Position numbers and translations under genes: made by a program
NCBI RefSeq assembly: GCF_014191775.1
Contig: NZ_JACHXA010000007.1
Coordinates: 124,001 to 188,000 of the forward strand
Source of the DNA: Limibacillus halophilus
Lineage (GTDB): Bacteria; Pseudomonadota; Alphaproteobacteria; Kiloniellales; CECT-8803
Reading direction: 5' to 3'
Length of the DNA stretch: 64,000 nt
The notes under the pieces: model-generated
The model's input: only the letters and a program-made list of their open reading frames with translations
Databases searched by the model: none
What the model was told of the DNA's origin: nothing
Shown: positions 42,734-52,934 of the stretch, piece by piece
How the letters are laid out: the number at the start of each line of letters is the position of its first letter
Position numbering within the stretch: position 1 is the first letter of the stretch

Positions 42734-43897
42734 ATGAACATCGTAGCGATCGCACAAAGTGACCAGGTCAAGACGACCGTAAAAAAAGTCGCTGATGATT
42801 TGCAGAACTCGAAGGTGAGTGTGCTAGACGGCCGCTTGGCTGAGGCGATGGAGAAGTCGGCGTCTTGGCAGCGCGCAGATGTCATCATCGTTGAGATGCA
42901 CTTGAATCAAGAGACGGATCGGGCCGCCTTCACGGATTTGGTACGTAAGGCACGCGGTTCGGTTATTGTTACGGCAGATGATGCGAAGGTCGAGGATGTG
43001 CGCTGGCTTATGCGCAACGACGTCTCGGATTTCCTTCCGCACCCTCTCTCAGAGGCAGAACTCGCAAATTCGCTCACTTCGGTTGCGAAGCAATCAAGTG
43101 ACGCAGGCGGCACAGAGCATGCCCACGCCGTTATTCTGGCTGTACTGGCGGCCTCCAAGGGTTTGGGCGCGGCCACGGTAGCCTGTCAGACGGCTATCAG
43201 GGTTCGTGAGCAGGCCGCGAAAACCGATAGCGTGTGCCTAGTCGACCTGGACTTTCAATTCGGCAAGGTGTCCACACACCTGGATGTCGAGGGCCGCTTG
43301 GATATTGCGGAGATTTCCAATGCACCCTCCCGGCTGGATGAATCGTTTCTGAGTTCGCTGGTCGTCAAGCATCCCTCGAAGATCGATGTGCTCGCGCCTA
43401 TCGAACGGCTTTCGCTCTGGGAGAACGTAACCAGCGAAGCGGTGTGCCGTTTGATGGAGATCGTGGCACACGCTTATGACTACGTGATCGTCAACATGCC
43501 GCCTTACTGGGCGTCTTGGACATCGGAGATTTTGCGGGGTGTGGATGCGGTAAACATCGTGTTCCAGGTTAATGTGGAATCGATCCGCCACACCCGCCTT
43601 TTGATCGATACCATCTTCGAAAACGGCGGTGGTCAGGTGCCGATGTTCCTGCATGCCAATCGTTTCAAGAAGAAGTTCCTTTGGTTTGGTGTCAATATGA
43701 AGGATGTCGAGAAGGCGTTAGGCCGGGAGATTTCCTTCTATGTGCCTGATAACCCGACGATCGTGACCGATTCCATCAACCGCGGCGTTCCTTTGAAGGA
43801 AGTGAAGCCGGGGAGTGATGTAGAAAAGGCGATTTCCGATGCGGCCGACGAGATTCTAGCCTCGATACGCCAAGGGCGTGGCGCCGTCGCCGCCTAA
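42734..43897 (+). CDS. cpaE: pilus assembly protein CpaE (TadZ), MinD-like with degenerate Walker A
   Basis: A 387-residue polar-targeting factor of the Tad system. It has a receiver-like N-terminal domain (about 1-115, lacking a clear phosphoacceptor set) and a ParA/MinD-type domain. The usual KGGxGKST loop is replaced by A140-S-K-G-L-G-A-A-T148, losing the second Lys, so ATP hydrolysis may be absent, as in many CpaE proteins. The LVDLDFQFGKVSTHLDV segment contains the Walker-B-like Asp. A 133-base gap precedes it with no hairpin noted. CpaE localises the secretin and ATPase to the pole in Caulobacter (known). Confidence 0.88.
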   Translation: MNIVAIAQSDQVKTTVKKVADDLQNSKVSVLDGRLAEAMEKSASWQRADVIIVEMHLNQETDRAAFTDLVRKARGSVIVTADDAKVEDVRWLMRNDVSDFLPHPLSEAELANSLTSVAKQSSDAGGTEHAHAVILAVLAASKGLGAATVACQTAIRVREQAAKTDSVCLVDLDFQFGKVSTHLDVEGRLDIAEISNAPSRLDESFLSSLVVKHPSKIDVLAPIERLSLWENVTSEAVCRLMEIVAHAYDYVIVNMPPYWASWTSEILRGVDAVNIVFQVNVESIRHTRLLIDTIFENGGGQVPMFLHANRFKKKFLWFGVNMKDVEKALGREISFYVPDNPTIVTDSINRGVPLKEVKPGSDVEKAISDAADEILASIRQGRGAVAA

Positions 43898-43925
43898 GTA
43901 AGCGCTCTTAAGAAGGGAGCAGTAA

Positions 43926-45368
43926 ATGTTTGGACGTTTTTTAAAACCCGACGAAGTGCAGCCGAAGCCATCGCCGGATCAGAAGGCGCCAGCACCTGCA
44001 CCGGCGCCTGAAGTCGCACCCAAGGCGCCAGTCAATCCGAAGCGGAACATCGCCACTGCTGGGCACGGCATGTCCGCAGAAGCGCGTGAAGCTTCCGATA
44101 AGATGACCGACCTCAAGGTCAAGCTGCATCGGACATTGTTGGACCGCATTGATTTTTCGAAACTCGATCAGATTCCCGAAGCCGAGTTCGCGCCGCAGGT
44201 CGAGCGCCTGATCCGCGAACTGATCATTTCCGAACGTTTGCCGCTCAACAAGACCGAGCAGGAAAGTCTTATTACCGACGTCGTCAACGAGGTTATCGGC
44301 TATGGCCCGATCGAGCCGCTGCTGAAGGACCCGACCGTTACCGATATTCTGGTGAATACCCATAGCAAGGTCTTCGTTGAACGCTACGGCAAGCTCGAGC
44401 TGACCAACGCCCGCTTTGCGGACAACCGGCACTTGATGCGCATCATCCAGAAGATCGTTGCCCAGGTTGGACGCCGTATCGACGAGTCCCAACCACTGGT
44501 CGATGCGCGCTTGCCGGACGGCTCGCGCGTCAATGCGGTGGTTCATCCCATCGCCGTTGATGGTCCCTTGGTGTCCATCCGTAAGTTCGCCAAGGTGCCA
44601 ATCACGATGCCCCGGTTGATCGAGCTTGGGGCACTGGCTCAGGATATGGCTGACGTCCTCAAGGGCTGCGTGGAAGCGCGCCAGAACATTATCATCTCGG
44701 GTGGTACCGGTTCCGGTAAAACCACGATGCTGAACGCATTGTCGGCTTACATCGGGAACGCGGAACGTATTGTTACGATTGAAGACGCAGCGGAGTTGCA
44801 GCTGCAGCAAATCCATGTTGCGCGACTGGAAACCCGGCCCCCCAACGTTGAAGGTCGTGGTGAAATTCGGCAGCGCGAGTTGGTCAAGAACGCACTGCGT
44901 ATGCGTCCTGACCGTATTATTCTTGGTGAGGTACGTGGCGGTGAAGCGTTTGACATGCTGCAGGCCATGAACACCGGCCATGAAGGCTCCATGACGACGA
45001 TTCACGCCAACACGCCGCGCGACGCGCTTTCGCGTATGGAACAGATGATCGGCATGTCGGAGATCGAAATTCCGACAATCTCCATGCGGTCTCAGATTGC
45101 ATCGGCCATCGACGTTATCGTCCAGACGCAGCGCTTGAGCGACGGTAAACGGCGATTGGTCAGTGTTTCCGAAATAACGGGCATGGAAGGCAGCGTCATC
45201 CAGATGCAGGAGATCTTCCACTTCCAGCGCAAGGGCATTGCCGACGACGGCACCGTGATGGGTGAATATCGCGCTACCGGAATCCGGCCGCAATTTGCCA
45301 AGGAATTCAAAACCCGTGGGATTGAGATCGACCCGGAAGTCTATCGCGAAGATCGCGTTCTCGGATAA
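43926..45368 (+). CDS. cpaF: Tad pilus assembly/retraction ATPase CpaF (TadA)
   Basis: A 480-residue hexameric secretion ATPase driving pilus assembly. Walker A is GGTGSGKTT with K265; the Asp box, [20 protein letters not shown] (Walker B), and the His box in [19 protein letters not shown] are complete. A Pro/Ala-rich N-terminal tail (about residues 10-40) precedes the helical domain. The ATG at 43926 follows GAAGGGAGC. The gene ends 12 bases before tadB. Confidence 0.95.
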   Translation: MFGRFLKPDEVQPKPSPDQKAPAPAPAPEVAPKAPVNPKRNIATAGHGMSAEAREASDKMTDLKVKLHRTLLDRIDFSKLDQIPEAEFAPQVERLIRELIISERLPLNKTEQESLITDVVNEVIGYGPIEPLLKDPTVTDILVNTHSKVFVERYGKLELTNARFADNRHLMRIIQKIVAQVGRRIDESQPLVDARLPDGSRVNAVVHPIAVDGPLVSIRKFAKVPITMPRLIELGALAQDMADVLKGCVEARQNIIISGGTGSGKTTMLNALSAYIGNAERIVTIEDAAELQLQQIHVARLETRPPNVEGRGEIRQRELVKNALRMRPDRIILGEVRGGEAFDMLQAMNTGHEGSMTTIHANTPRDALSRMEQMIGMSEIEIPTISMRSQIASAIDVIVQTQRLSDGKRRLVSVSEITGMEGSVIQMQEIFHFQRKGIADDGTVMGEYRATGIRPQFAKEFKTRGIEIDPEVYREDRVLG

Positions 45369-45380
45369 GGGAAAGCGGGC

Positions 45381-46346
45381 ATGGAAACTACAACCATCAT
45401 CATTCTCGGGGTCGTGTTCCTCGTATCATTCCTTCTCATAGAAGGATTGTATTTCCTAATTTCGGACTGGCGTAAGAGCAAGTATCGCCAGATGAACCGA
45501 CGCATGGCGATGCTGTCCGAAGGGCGAAGCTCTCAGGAAGTCATGCTGCGTCTGCGCCGCGAGAGTGCATACGATGCTCAGGGCAATATCCTGGAGGTCC
45601 TGGCTAACAAGCTGGACGGGCTGCTGGCGCAGTCCGGCGCTGGCGTATCGATCCCGCAGCTTTTCATGATCTGCACGATGTTTTCCTTGATCAGCGTCGG
45701 GGCGTTTTTTGTACTTCAGGCGCTCAACCCCTTGACCATCGCGGTTTCGGTTATTCTGCCGTTCCTCCTACCGTTGCTGATACTCAAGCTCGTTCGCGGC
45801 CGGCGCATATCGAAGTTCAATGAGCAGTTGCCGGAGTGCATCGACGTTGTTGTGCGCGCCTTGCGGGCCGGGCATCCGATATCCTCGGCTATCGGTCTGG
45901 CGGCGTCGGAGCTTCCTGATCCCATCGGCTCTGAGTTTGGCCTTGCCGTGGACGAGATGCAGTATGGTTTGGACCTCAATGAATCGCTGACCAACATGGA
46001 AAAGCGGGTTGGTAGTCCCGACCTCCGCATGTTGGTTATCACAGTGCAGATTCAGGGCGAGATAGGCGGCAATCTGGCTGAGATCCTATCCTCGATTTCG
46101 AGGGTTATTCGCGAGCGCTTCAAGATTCGCCGTAAGGCCAAAGCTCTTTCCGCGGAAGGTCGGTTCTCTGCGATCGTCCTGGGAATTCTGCCAATTGCCG
46201 TGTTCCTGGCCATCAACGTTCTATCGCCCAAGTACTACACACTCGTTCAGGATGATCAGGGATTCATCATCAGCATGGGCATCGGAATGATTCTGATGTT
46301 CATTGGTTATTTCGTCATGTACCGCATGACCAACTTCAAGATCTGA
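45381..46346 (+). CDS. tadB: Tad pilus inner membrane platform protein TadB (CpaG)
   Basis: A 321-residue platform protein with a T2SS-F-type domain. Hydrophobic segments occur at about residues 7-28, 100-140, 255-275 and 290-312. The conserved LPECIDVVVRALRAGHPISS and GSPDLRMLVITVQIQGEIGG regions are typical. It forms a heteromeric base with TadC that couples the CpaF ATPase to the pilus. Spacing from cpaF is 12 bases. Confidence 0.92.
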   Translation: METTTIIILGVVFLVSFLLIEGLYFLISDWRKSKYRQMNRRMAMLSEGRSSQEVMLRLRRESAYDAQGNILEVLANKLDGLLAQSGAGVSIPQLFMICTMFSLISVGAFFVLQALNPLTIAVSVILPFLLPLLILKLVRGRRISKFNEQLPECIDVVVRALRAGHPISSAIGLAASELPDPIGSEFGLAVDEMQYGLDLNESLTNMEKRVGSPDLRMLVITVQIQGEIGGNLAEILSSISRVIRERFKIRRKAKALSAEGRFSAIVLGILPIAVFLAINVLSPKYYTLVQDDQGFIISMGIGMILMFIGYFVMYRMTNFKI

Positions 46347-46359
46347 GGACGGAGCAAGT

Positions 46360-47304
46360 ATGCCGGACTTCCTGGCAAATCTTCTAGTACTGGCTGAAGC
46401 CAATGCGCCGATAGTCGTCGGCGGCTTGGTGTTTTTGGTTGCCGGCTTGCTCTTCTTCGGATTGACGGCGGTTGCGGGCGGCGAAGGCGGTTTCGCGCGG
46501 CGCTTGAGCCAGAAGCCGACCGATCGTGAGGAGATCAGCGCCAACCGCAAGGACAAGATTGCCAAGGTCCTTTCGAAGGTTGGTGAAAGCCTCCCGCAAG
46601 ATATGACCGATCTATCGCGGGTCCGTCGGCAACTGGTGTTGGCCGGTTATTATTCGGCCCGTGCCGTCCCGATCTTTTACGCGGTGCGCGCTGTTATTGC
46701 GATAACCCTGCCGGTATTGTTTTCACTAGTTTTCCCGCTGGTCACGCGTGAGTTCACGGTTTCTACCGCAGTAGGTGGCGCCGCAGTGCTCGGCATCGTC
46801 GGCCTTTATCTGCCGGTTATGTTCTTGAAGCAGAAAATAGGCGCGAGGCAACAGCAGGCCCGGGATGGCTTCCCCGATGCGCTGGATTTGTTGGTGGTGT
46901 GTGTGGAGGCCGGTTTGTCGCTCGACCAGGCCATCGAACGTATCAGCCGAGAAATCGGCAGATCATATCCGGTGCTGGGTGAAAACTTCAGAATGATGGC
47001 TAGTGAGTTGCGCGCGGGTCAATCGCGAACCGAGGCGCTGCGCAATGTGGCTGAACGTATGGGAGTGGACGAGGTCAAGGCCTTTGTCGTGTTGCTGATC
47101 CAATCCGAAGAATTGGGAACCAGCATCGCTGAAACGCTCCGTGTCTACACCGACGAGATGAGAGATAAGCGGGTCACCCGCGCTGAGGAGAAAGCACAGG
47201 CGCTACCGGCCAAGTTGTCGGTGCCGCTGGTGCTGTTCATTTTCCCGGTGTTGATGATCGTCATTCTGTCACCAGTCATCATTCGAATGATGAAGGTGAT
47301 GTGA
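46360..47304 (+). CDS. tadC: Tad pilus inner membrane platform protein TadC (CpaH)
   Basis: A 314-residue partner of TadB with the same T2SS-F fold. DGFPDALDLLVVCVEAGLSL, ELRAGQSRTEALRN and QSEELGTSIAETLRVYTDEM are family landmarks. Four hydrophobic segments place the T2SSF domain in the cytoplasm. The start lies 13 bases downstream of tadB, in the same operon. Confidence 0.92.
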   Translation: MPDFLANLLVLAEANAPIVVGGLVFLVAGLLFFGLTAVAGGEGGFARRLSQKPTDREEISANRKDKIAKVLSKVGESLPQDMTDLSRVRRQLVLAGYYSARAVPIFYAVRAVIAITLPVLFSLVFPLVTREFTVSTAVGGAAVLGIVGLYLPVMFLKQKIGARQQQARDGFPDALDLLVVCVEAGLSLDQAIERISREIGRSYPVLGENFRMMASELRAGQSRTEALRNVAERMGVDEVKAFVVLLIQSEELGTSIAETLRVYTDEMRDKRVTRAEEKAQALPAKLSVPLVLFIFPVLMIVILSPVIIRMMKVM

Positions 47305-47358
47305 GCGGGCCGCTGTCTGGCGCCGCCGACATTTAGAGGACGAGGGGAGGGTATGATC

Positions 47359-48798
47359 ATGAGAAACAAGCTGCTCCAGGGCGCGGGCTTGATCGTAGCC
47401 ATGTCGGCGCTGAGCGCCTGCGGAAGTCTTGGCAATTCTGCGGCACAGTTGACGGCAGCTCCTTCAGCACCGGAGAAGGTGAACCAGGAAACGACGTCGC
47501 AAGCCCAGTCTGCCGTCACTGTTTCGCAGGAATATGAGCAGGGCAAGCAGGAGTTGAACCGAGGCAATGTCGGTAAGGCGATTGAGTATTTTTTGAAGGC
47601 GCATCGCAAGGCGCCGGATTCTCTTGAGGGTATCAATGCCCTGGCGGTCGCTTACGATATGGTTGGGCGCCCGGATCTTGCCGATCGCTATTTCAACAAG
47701 GCCCTGGCGCTGGCGCCGCAAGACCCGGATGTTTTGAACAACGTCGGTTATGCCCATCTCAAGCGCGGTGATGAACAAACAGCCCAGCGCTACCTGAACG
47801 AGGCCAGGGCGCTCTCCGCTGGCAATGATGTCATTTTAGCCAACATCGCCTTGCTCGAGAACAAGCCGGAACCCACTTCCGACATACAGGAAGACACGCC
47901 GCCTGCGGCACAGGTTGCGGAGCTAACGAAACCCTATGTCGCAAAGACATCGGACCGAAGCCAGATCATCGTTACTCAGCCGTCGGCTGAGATGACCGCT
48001 TTGGCTCCGCAGCCAAGTCAGCCGGAACCGAGCCCGTCGGAGCGACAGATGCCGGCAACCATCCAGGAGGCTAGCCTGCCGGCCCCGCAACGGTTGGTGC
48101 CCGAGCACACCGCATCCTTTGCGCTTGAGCCGGTGAGCTTGACGCGGACACCGGAGCCTTCGGCCTCGGAATCATACGATACATTGCCGTCGATACCGCT
48201 CCCTGCAGTGAAGCCCGATACGCTTTCTCAGGTTGTTAGTGGTCCATTGAAAGCCGGACTAGGCGGTTCCCGACTGATGCCCGCGAAGCTGGAGCAAGTC
48301 GCGCTTGCGGTGCTGCCCGACGGATCGCGCCCGAAAAGGCAAGAGCCAGCTGGTCCCACAGAGATGCCGGCCCTACCGGTTACGGCGGTGATCGTGGAGC
48401 CTTTGGAGGCTCCGTCCGTGACACCAAGCGACGGCAAAGGTGATAGCGTCGCGTCGGTGATTGATGCCGCACGAAACTGCTCGCTATCCATCGGTGAGGC
48501 GCAGATTACCTTGGTCAATGGCAATGGTCGCGAGGGGATGGCGCGGCGGACGCGTGGTTGGCTCAAACATGATGGGCTGGTCACGGCGCGCCTGTTGAAC
48601 GCAGATCATTACAATTATGCGAGCAGCACCATTCACTACCGTTCTTCGGCCCGCTGTACGGCCGAGCGTCTGGCAGTAACCTTCGATTCCTTGCCGCGGT
48701 TGGTTAAGGACGATACCTTGGCCGAAGACTTGCGTGTCCTGCTTGGCGCGGATGTCCTGATTTTCGACACGATGGTGGCCCAGGCGGAAAACAACTGA
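47359..48798 (+). CDS. TPR lipoprotein with C-terminal LytR_C-like domain
   Basis: A 479-residue predicted lipoprotein (lipobox LSAC). Residues 60-165 contain three tetratricopeptide repeats (EYEQGKQELNRGNVGKAIEY; AVAYDMVGRPDLADRYFNKA; NVGYAHLKRGDEQTAQRYLN). A long Pro/Ser/Glu-rich linker follows, then about residues 380-470 resemble a LytR_C domain (ITLVNGNGREGMARRTRGWL, with RLLNADHYNYASSTIHY). ATG at 47359 is preferred because GGAGG lies eight bases upstream; a start at 47353 would be too close. It lies after tadC and before tadD, so it is probably an envelope component of the pilus machine. The domain combination is unusual. Confidence 0.75.
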   Translation: MRNKLLQGAGLIVAMSALSACGSLGNSAAQLTAAPSAPEKVNQETTSQAQSAVTVSQEYEQGKQELNRGNVGKAIEYFLKAHRKAPDSLEGINALAVAYDMVGRPDLADRYFNKALALAPQDPDVLNNVGYAHLKRGDEQTAQRYLNEARALSAGNDVILANIALLENKPEPTSDIQEDTPPAAQVAELTKPYVAKTSDRSQIIVTQPSAEMTALAPQPSQPEPSPSERQMPATIQEASLPAPQRLVPEHTASFALEPVSLTRTPEPSASESYDTLPSIPLPAVKPDTLSQVVSGPLKAGLGGSRLMPAKLEQVALAVLPDGSRPKRQEPAGPTEMPALPVTAVIVEPLEAPSVTPSDGKGDSVASVIDAARNCSLSIGEAQITLVNGNGREGMARRTRGWLKHDGLVTARLLNADHYNYASSTIHYRSSARCTAERLAVTFDSLPRLVKDDTLAEDLRVLLGADVLIFDTMVAQAENN

Positions 48799-48823
48799 GA
48801 ACCTGGAGCTAAAGGGGGGAACC

Positions 48824-49756
48824 ATGACGTTGCGACCTACCGAGGCTTCGGCCCAGACTGGAAATCGTTCCCGTCTGGCGGTTGCCTTGATACCTCTTGC
48901 CGCGCTCATTCTCAGTGGTTGTCTGTCGAGCGAGCCCGAAGGCCCGCCGGCGTCGCAGGTCCGCGGTCTGGTCAAAGACGTAATCCCACCTGGCGATCTC
49001 GATCGATCGGATGAACTTCTGGCCGACGGGAGAGTTTACGAAGCGCAGCAGGAATACGCACGCGTGCTGCAGGATGACCCCAGCAATCCGCGGGCCATTT
49101 ATGGATTTGCCGAAACGCTTCTCCAAACGGGACAGTTGGACGCAGCTCGGAAGCATTTTGCTTCGATCGTCGGGGACCCGGAGTATGGCGCCCGCGCGCT
49201 TCAGGGTGAGGGACTCATTCTTTTGGTGCAAGGTGAGCTTGGTGAAGCAAGGGCGCGGCTTGAACTCGCGGTCCAGCGCGATCCCGGTCTATGGCGGGCC
49301 TGGAACGGCCTGGGCAGGGCCAAGGATGCGGGGCGCGACTGGGTCGGTTCGTCGGAGGCTTATACCCACGCGATGGAGTTGGTGCCTCGGTCACCGGTTC
49401 CGGTCAACAACCTGGGGATGTCGAAGTTGCTTCAAGAACAGTACGTTGAAGCAGAGAACACCTTTCGGCTGGCGATTGATCTCGATCCAAAGTTTGTCGC
49501 GGCGCAGAACAACCTGAAGCTGGCAATCGCCTGGCAGGGTCGCTATGTGGAGGCTCTCATGGGGGTCTCTCCCGAAAACCTGCCGGAAGTCATGAACAAT
49601 GTGGGTTATGTCGCCATGCTGCGCGGCGACTATGATGTTGCGGGAACTTATTTTAACCGGGCTCTTGACCTCAGTCCCGCTTATCACGCCCAGGCGGCGG
49701 AAAACCTGCGCTATCTGGAAAGTTTACGTAATTCACCTGTTGCATCGGCACAGTAA
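48824..49756 (+). CDS. tadD: Tad pilus assembly TPR lipoprotein TadD (CpaO-like)
   Basis: A 310-residue lipoprotein (lipobox LILSGC). Repeated TPR units occur from about residue 64 to 300, including YGFAETLLQTGQLDAARKHF and NVGYVAMLRGDYDVAGTYFN. TadD is needed for secretin assembly in the Aggregatibacter Tad system (known). It is the last gene of this plus-strand locus in the window; TadE/TadF minor pilins and the prepilin peptidase are not seen here. It ends 31 bases before the convergent RND gene. Confidence 0.85.
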   Translation: MTLRPTEASAQTGNRSRLAVALIPLAALILSGCLSSEPEGPPASQVRGLVKDVIPPGDLDRSDELLADGRVYEAQQEYARVLQDDPSNPRAIYGFAETLLQTGQLDAARKHFASIVGDPEYGARALQGEGLILLVQGELGEARARLELAVQRDPGLWRAWNGLGRAKDAGRDWVGSSEAYTHAMELVPRSPVPVNNLGMSKLLQEQYVEAENTFRLAIDLDPKFVAAQNNLKLAIAWQGRYVEALMGVSPENLPEVMNNVGYVAMLRGDYDVAGTYFNRALDLSPAYHAQAAENLRYLESLRNSPVASAQ

Positions 49757-49786
49757 GGCCTAGCGCGCCCATTTCATTGCTGACGA

Positions 49787-52700
49787 TCAGTCTGCCTGTG
49801 CCGGTTGTGGCACCTCCGTGGTGCCTGCGCTCTGGCCCTTGACTTTCTCACGCAAGGATTGGAAGAGCGCGAAAAGCGGCGGGATGAAGAAAATTCCCAG
49901 AAGTGTAGCGCCCAACATGCCGCCAAAGACGGTGGTGCCGACAGATTGCCGACTTGCCGATCCGGCGCCGCTGGCAAAGACCAGCGGGAGTACGCCTAGA
50001 ATGAAAGAGAGCGCTGTCATCATCACGGCCCGGAATCGCAGATCGGCGGCCTCTAGCGTCGCATCGAATATGCTTTTCCCTTCCTCGCGAAGCTGTTTGG
50101 CGAACTCGACAATCAGGATCGCGTTTTTGGCCGCCAAGCCAACCAGCAGGACAAGCCCGACCTGCGCGTAAGCATCGAGCGCAATACCGCGCCAGCCAAG
50201 CAATGCTACAGCACCAAGCACCGCTACGCCGATCGAGAGCATGACTGAGAAGGGAACAGTCCAGCTTTCATACTGTGCTACCAGGAACAGGTAGGCGAAC
50301 ACGATGGAGAGAATCATGACCATCGACCCCGCCTGCCCGGCCTTGATTTCCTGCAGGGCCATGCCGGTCCATTCGAAGCTGTAGCCGCTAGGCAGCGTTT
50401 CCTGCGCCAAAGTCTCCATGGCTTGCAAAGCCTCGCCCGAGCTGCGGCCGGGTGCTGGATTTCCATTGATGGTCGCAGAACGATAGAGATTGTAGCGCTC
50501 CACCTGTTCTGGTCCCAGAATCGGCTTCACCCGCACGAGTGTACGCAAAGGCACCATTTCTCCGTTGCTGGCGCGGACGTAGATGTCCTCGATATCTTCC
50601 GGGGCATTGCGACGTTCCGCTTCGGCCTGGAGCATCACCCGATAGACCCGGCCGAACAGATTGAAGTCGTTGACATAGAACGCCGTCAGATTCGCCGCCA
50701 AACCCTGAAATACCTCGCCCAAATTGACGCCGCGGGTCTTAACCGATTCACGGTCGACATCGACGAAGAGCTGCGGAACATTGGCTCGGAACATGCTGAA
50801 GACGGCGTTCAGCTCGGGCCTTCCATTGGCCTCGAAGATGAACCCGCCGAGTGCCGAGGCGAGTTCGGATGAATCCCGCCCCTCGGTGTCCTGGAGAACG
50901 AATTCGAAGCCGCCAGTCGTACCCAAACCGGGGATGGGGGGCGGATTGAAGGGGATCGCCGTCACGCCGGGGAGCGTATAAAGTTTCGCGCGTAGCTGCG
51001 CGAGTATGGCGTTGAGGTGAAGGTGCGGCTCCTGACGCTCGTCCCAGGGGTCAAGCACAACGACAAGCATTCCGCCATTGGGCACTACCGCGCCGGAAAG
51101 GAGTGAATAACCGCCGACCGAGGTAATGCTTTCCACTCCGGGAATCGCAGCGACGACAGCTTCGACTTCTTCCAGTTGAGTTGCTGTACGGGGTAGCGCG
51201 GCGGCATCGGGCAAGCGCATATCGATGAAGAGCGCACCGCGATCCTCCTCAGGTACGAAGCCGGTGGGCAGGCTCTGCAGCAACCAGCCGGTAGCGGCCA
51301 GGCTGGCGACAAAGACAATACCGGTAATCGCCAGCCGCCGGGTCATCAGTCCGACAATGCCGGTGTAACCCTTCCGTGTGCGGTTCAGAAGCTTCTCGAA
51401 CCAGAACAATGGGCCGCGTTTGGCTGGCTTGGGGAGTCTGAGGAAGCTCGCACAAAGTGCAGGACTGAGCGTCAGGGCATTGATTGATGAAATCGCGACT
51501 GCGACCGAAATGGTGACGGCGAACTGCTCATACAGGCGCCCCGTCAGACCGGGCGTGAAGCCCACCGGCACGAAAACCGCCAGCAGCACCAGGGTGGTGG
51601 CGACGACCGGGCCGCTCACTTCCTTCATCGCCAGCCAAGTGGCCTCGCGGGGCGCTTTGCCTTCGGACATATGTCGTTGGACGTTCTCGACCACCACGAT
51701 TGCATCATCGACCACCACGCCGATCGCCAGGATCAATCCGAAGAGGCTCACGGTGTTGATAGTGAAGCCCATGGCCAGGAGCGCTGCCAACGTGCCGATC
51801 AAAGAAACCGGTATGGTGATGGTCGGAATGAGCGTGGACCGCCAGTCTTGCAAGAACACAAAGACCACCAAGATGACCAGCGCCATGGCTTGCAGCAGGG
51901 TGACGAGTACCTCGCGCATGGATGTTTGAACGTAACGGGTCGTGTCGTAGGTAACCTTGTAGGCTAGCCCTTCCGGGAAGTTCGTGGAAATTTTTGCAAG
52001 CTCTGCCTTGATGCCCTCTGCGACGTCGAGCGCGTTGGCGTCAGGCAGCTGATAGATGGCGATAACCGCTGCTGGTTTGCCGTCCAGCCTGGCAAACCAG
52101 CCATAGGTTTGCGCGCCCAGATCCACGCGCGCCACGTCGGCCAAGCGGACTAGGGTGCCGTCACCGCCAGCTCGAATGACAATTTGCTCAAACTCCTGAA
52201 CGCTTTCCAAACGGCCCTTGGTTTGGATGCTGAACTGGAACTGCTGCCCTTCGGTGGTTGGTGCCTCGCCGATGCTACCTGCAGATACCTGGACGTTCTG
52301 CTCGCGAATTGCATTGATCACGTCGCCAGCCGTCATCTCTAAGCTCGTAAGGCGATCCGGGTTCAGCCAAACGCGCATGCCGTAATCGCGTGCACCCAGA
52401 ATATCCGCGCTCGCCACACCGGGCACACGGGCCAATCTGTCCCGCACGTTGATGCTCGCGTAGTTGCTCAAGAAGATGTCGTCAAACCCGCCGTCCGGCG
52501 CATAGATATTGGCCAGCATCAGCATCGACGTGCTCTGCTTCTTGGTTGTTATGCCTTGCCGTACGACCTCTTCGGGCAGTCGCGCAGTGGTTAAGGCGAC
52601 GCGGTTCTGCACATTTACCTGTGCTTGGTCGCCGTCCGTTCCGACTTCAAAGGTTATGGTCAGCGTGTAGCTTCCGTCGTTGGCGCTTTTCGAGGACATG

Positions 52701-52933
52701 TAAATCATGCCTTCGACGCCGTTGACCTCGGATTCAATAACTGCCGCAACCGTCTGCTCGACAACTTGAGCATTGGCACCGGGATAGCTGGCCTTTACCT
52801 GGACTTGCGGGGGCGTCAGCTCCGGGAACTCTGCAATCGGTAGCCGCGACAGCGACAGCATTCCCGCCAGAACGATGACAATCGCGATGACGAAGGCAAA
52901 CTTAGGCCGGTCGATGAAGAAACCGCTGAGCAT
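49787..52933 (-). CDS. RND efflux transporter, hydrophobe/amphiphile (AcrB) type
   Basis: A 1048-residue inner membrane proton-driven efflux pump. It begins with [20 protein letters not shown], a family start, and the TM4 relay pair is in [19 protein letters not shown]. Two large periplasmic loops and twelve membrane segments fit HAE1 pumps of multidrug or solvent export. The gene follows its membrane-fusion partner with one base between them. No outer membrane channel gene is adjacent, so it probably uses a shared TolC-like protein. Confidence 0.92.
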   Translation of the reverse strand: MLSGFFIDRPKFAFVIAIVIVLAGMLSLSRLPIAEFPELTPPQVQVKASYPGANAQVVEQTVAAVIESEVNGVEGMIYMSSKSANDGSYTLTITFEVGTDGDQAQVNVQNRVALTTARLPEEVVRQGITTKKQSTSMLMLANIYAPDGGFDDIFLSNYASINVRDRLARVPGVASADILGARDYGMRVWLNPDRLTSLEMTAGDVINAIREQNVQVSAGSIGEAPTTEGQQFQFSIQTKGRLESVQEFEQIVIRAGGDGTLVRLADVARVDLGAQTYGWFARLDGKPAAVIAIYQLPDANALDVAEGIKAELAKISTNFPEGLAYKVTYDTTRYVQTSMREVLVTLLQAMALVILVVFVFLQDWRSTLIPTITIPVSLIGTLAALLAMGFTINTVSLFGLILAIGVVVDDAIVVVENVQRHMSEGKAPREATWLAMKEVSGPVVATTLVLLAVFVPVGFTPGLTGRLYEQFAVTISVAVAISSINALTLSPALCASFLRLPKPAKRGPLFWFEKLLNRTRKGYTGIVGLMTRRLAITGIVFVASLAATGWLLQSLPTGFVPEEDRGALFIDMRLPDAAALPRTATQLEEVEAVVAAIPGVESITSVGGYSLLSGAVVPNGGMLVVVLDPWDERQEPHLHLNAILAQLRAKLYTLPGVTAIPFNPPPIPGLGTTGGFEFVLQDTEGRDSSELASALGGFIFEANGRPELNAVFSMFRANVPQLFVDVDRESVKTRGVNLGEVFQGLAANLTAFYVNDFNLFGRVYRVMLQAEAERRNAPEDIEDIYVRASNGEMVPLRTLVRVKPILGPEQVERYNLYRSATINGNPAPGRSSGEALQAMETLAQETLPSGYSFEWTGMALQEIKAGQAGSMVMILSIVFAYLFLVAQYESWTVPFSVMLSIGVAVLGAVALLGWRGIALDAYAQVGLVLLVGLAAKNAILIVEFAKQLREEGKSIFDATLEAADLRFRAVMMTALSFILGVLPLVFASGAGSASRQSVGTTVFGGMLGATLLGIFFIPPLFALFQSLREKVKGQSAGTTEVPQPAQAD

Positions 52934-52934
52934 G

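Noticed and set aside
43941-45293. Long open frame (450 codons) on the minus strand
   Set aside because: It is entirely antisense to cpaF, whose protein has complete catalytic motifs; His-rich and Arg-rich composition without domain signatures indicates a shadow of codon bias.
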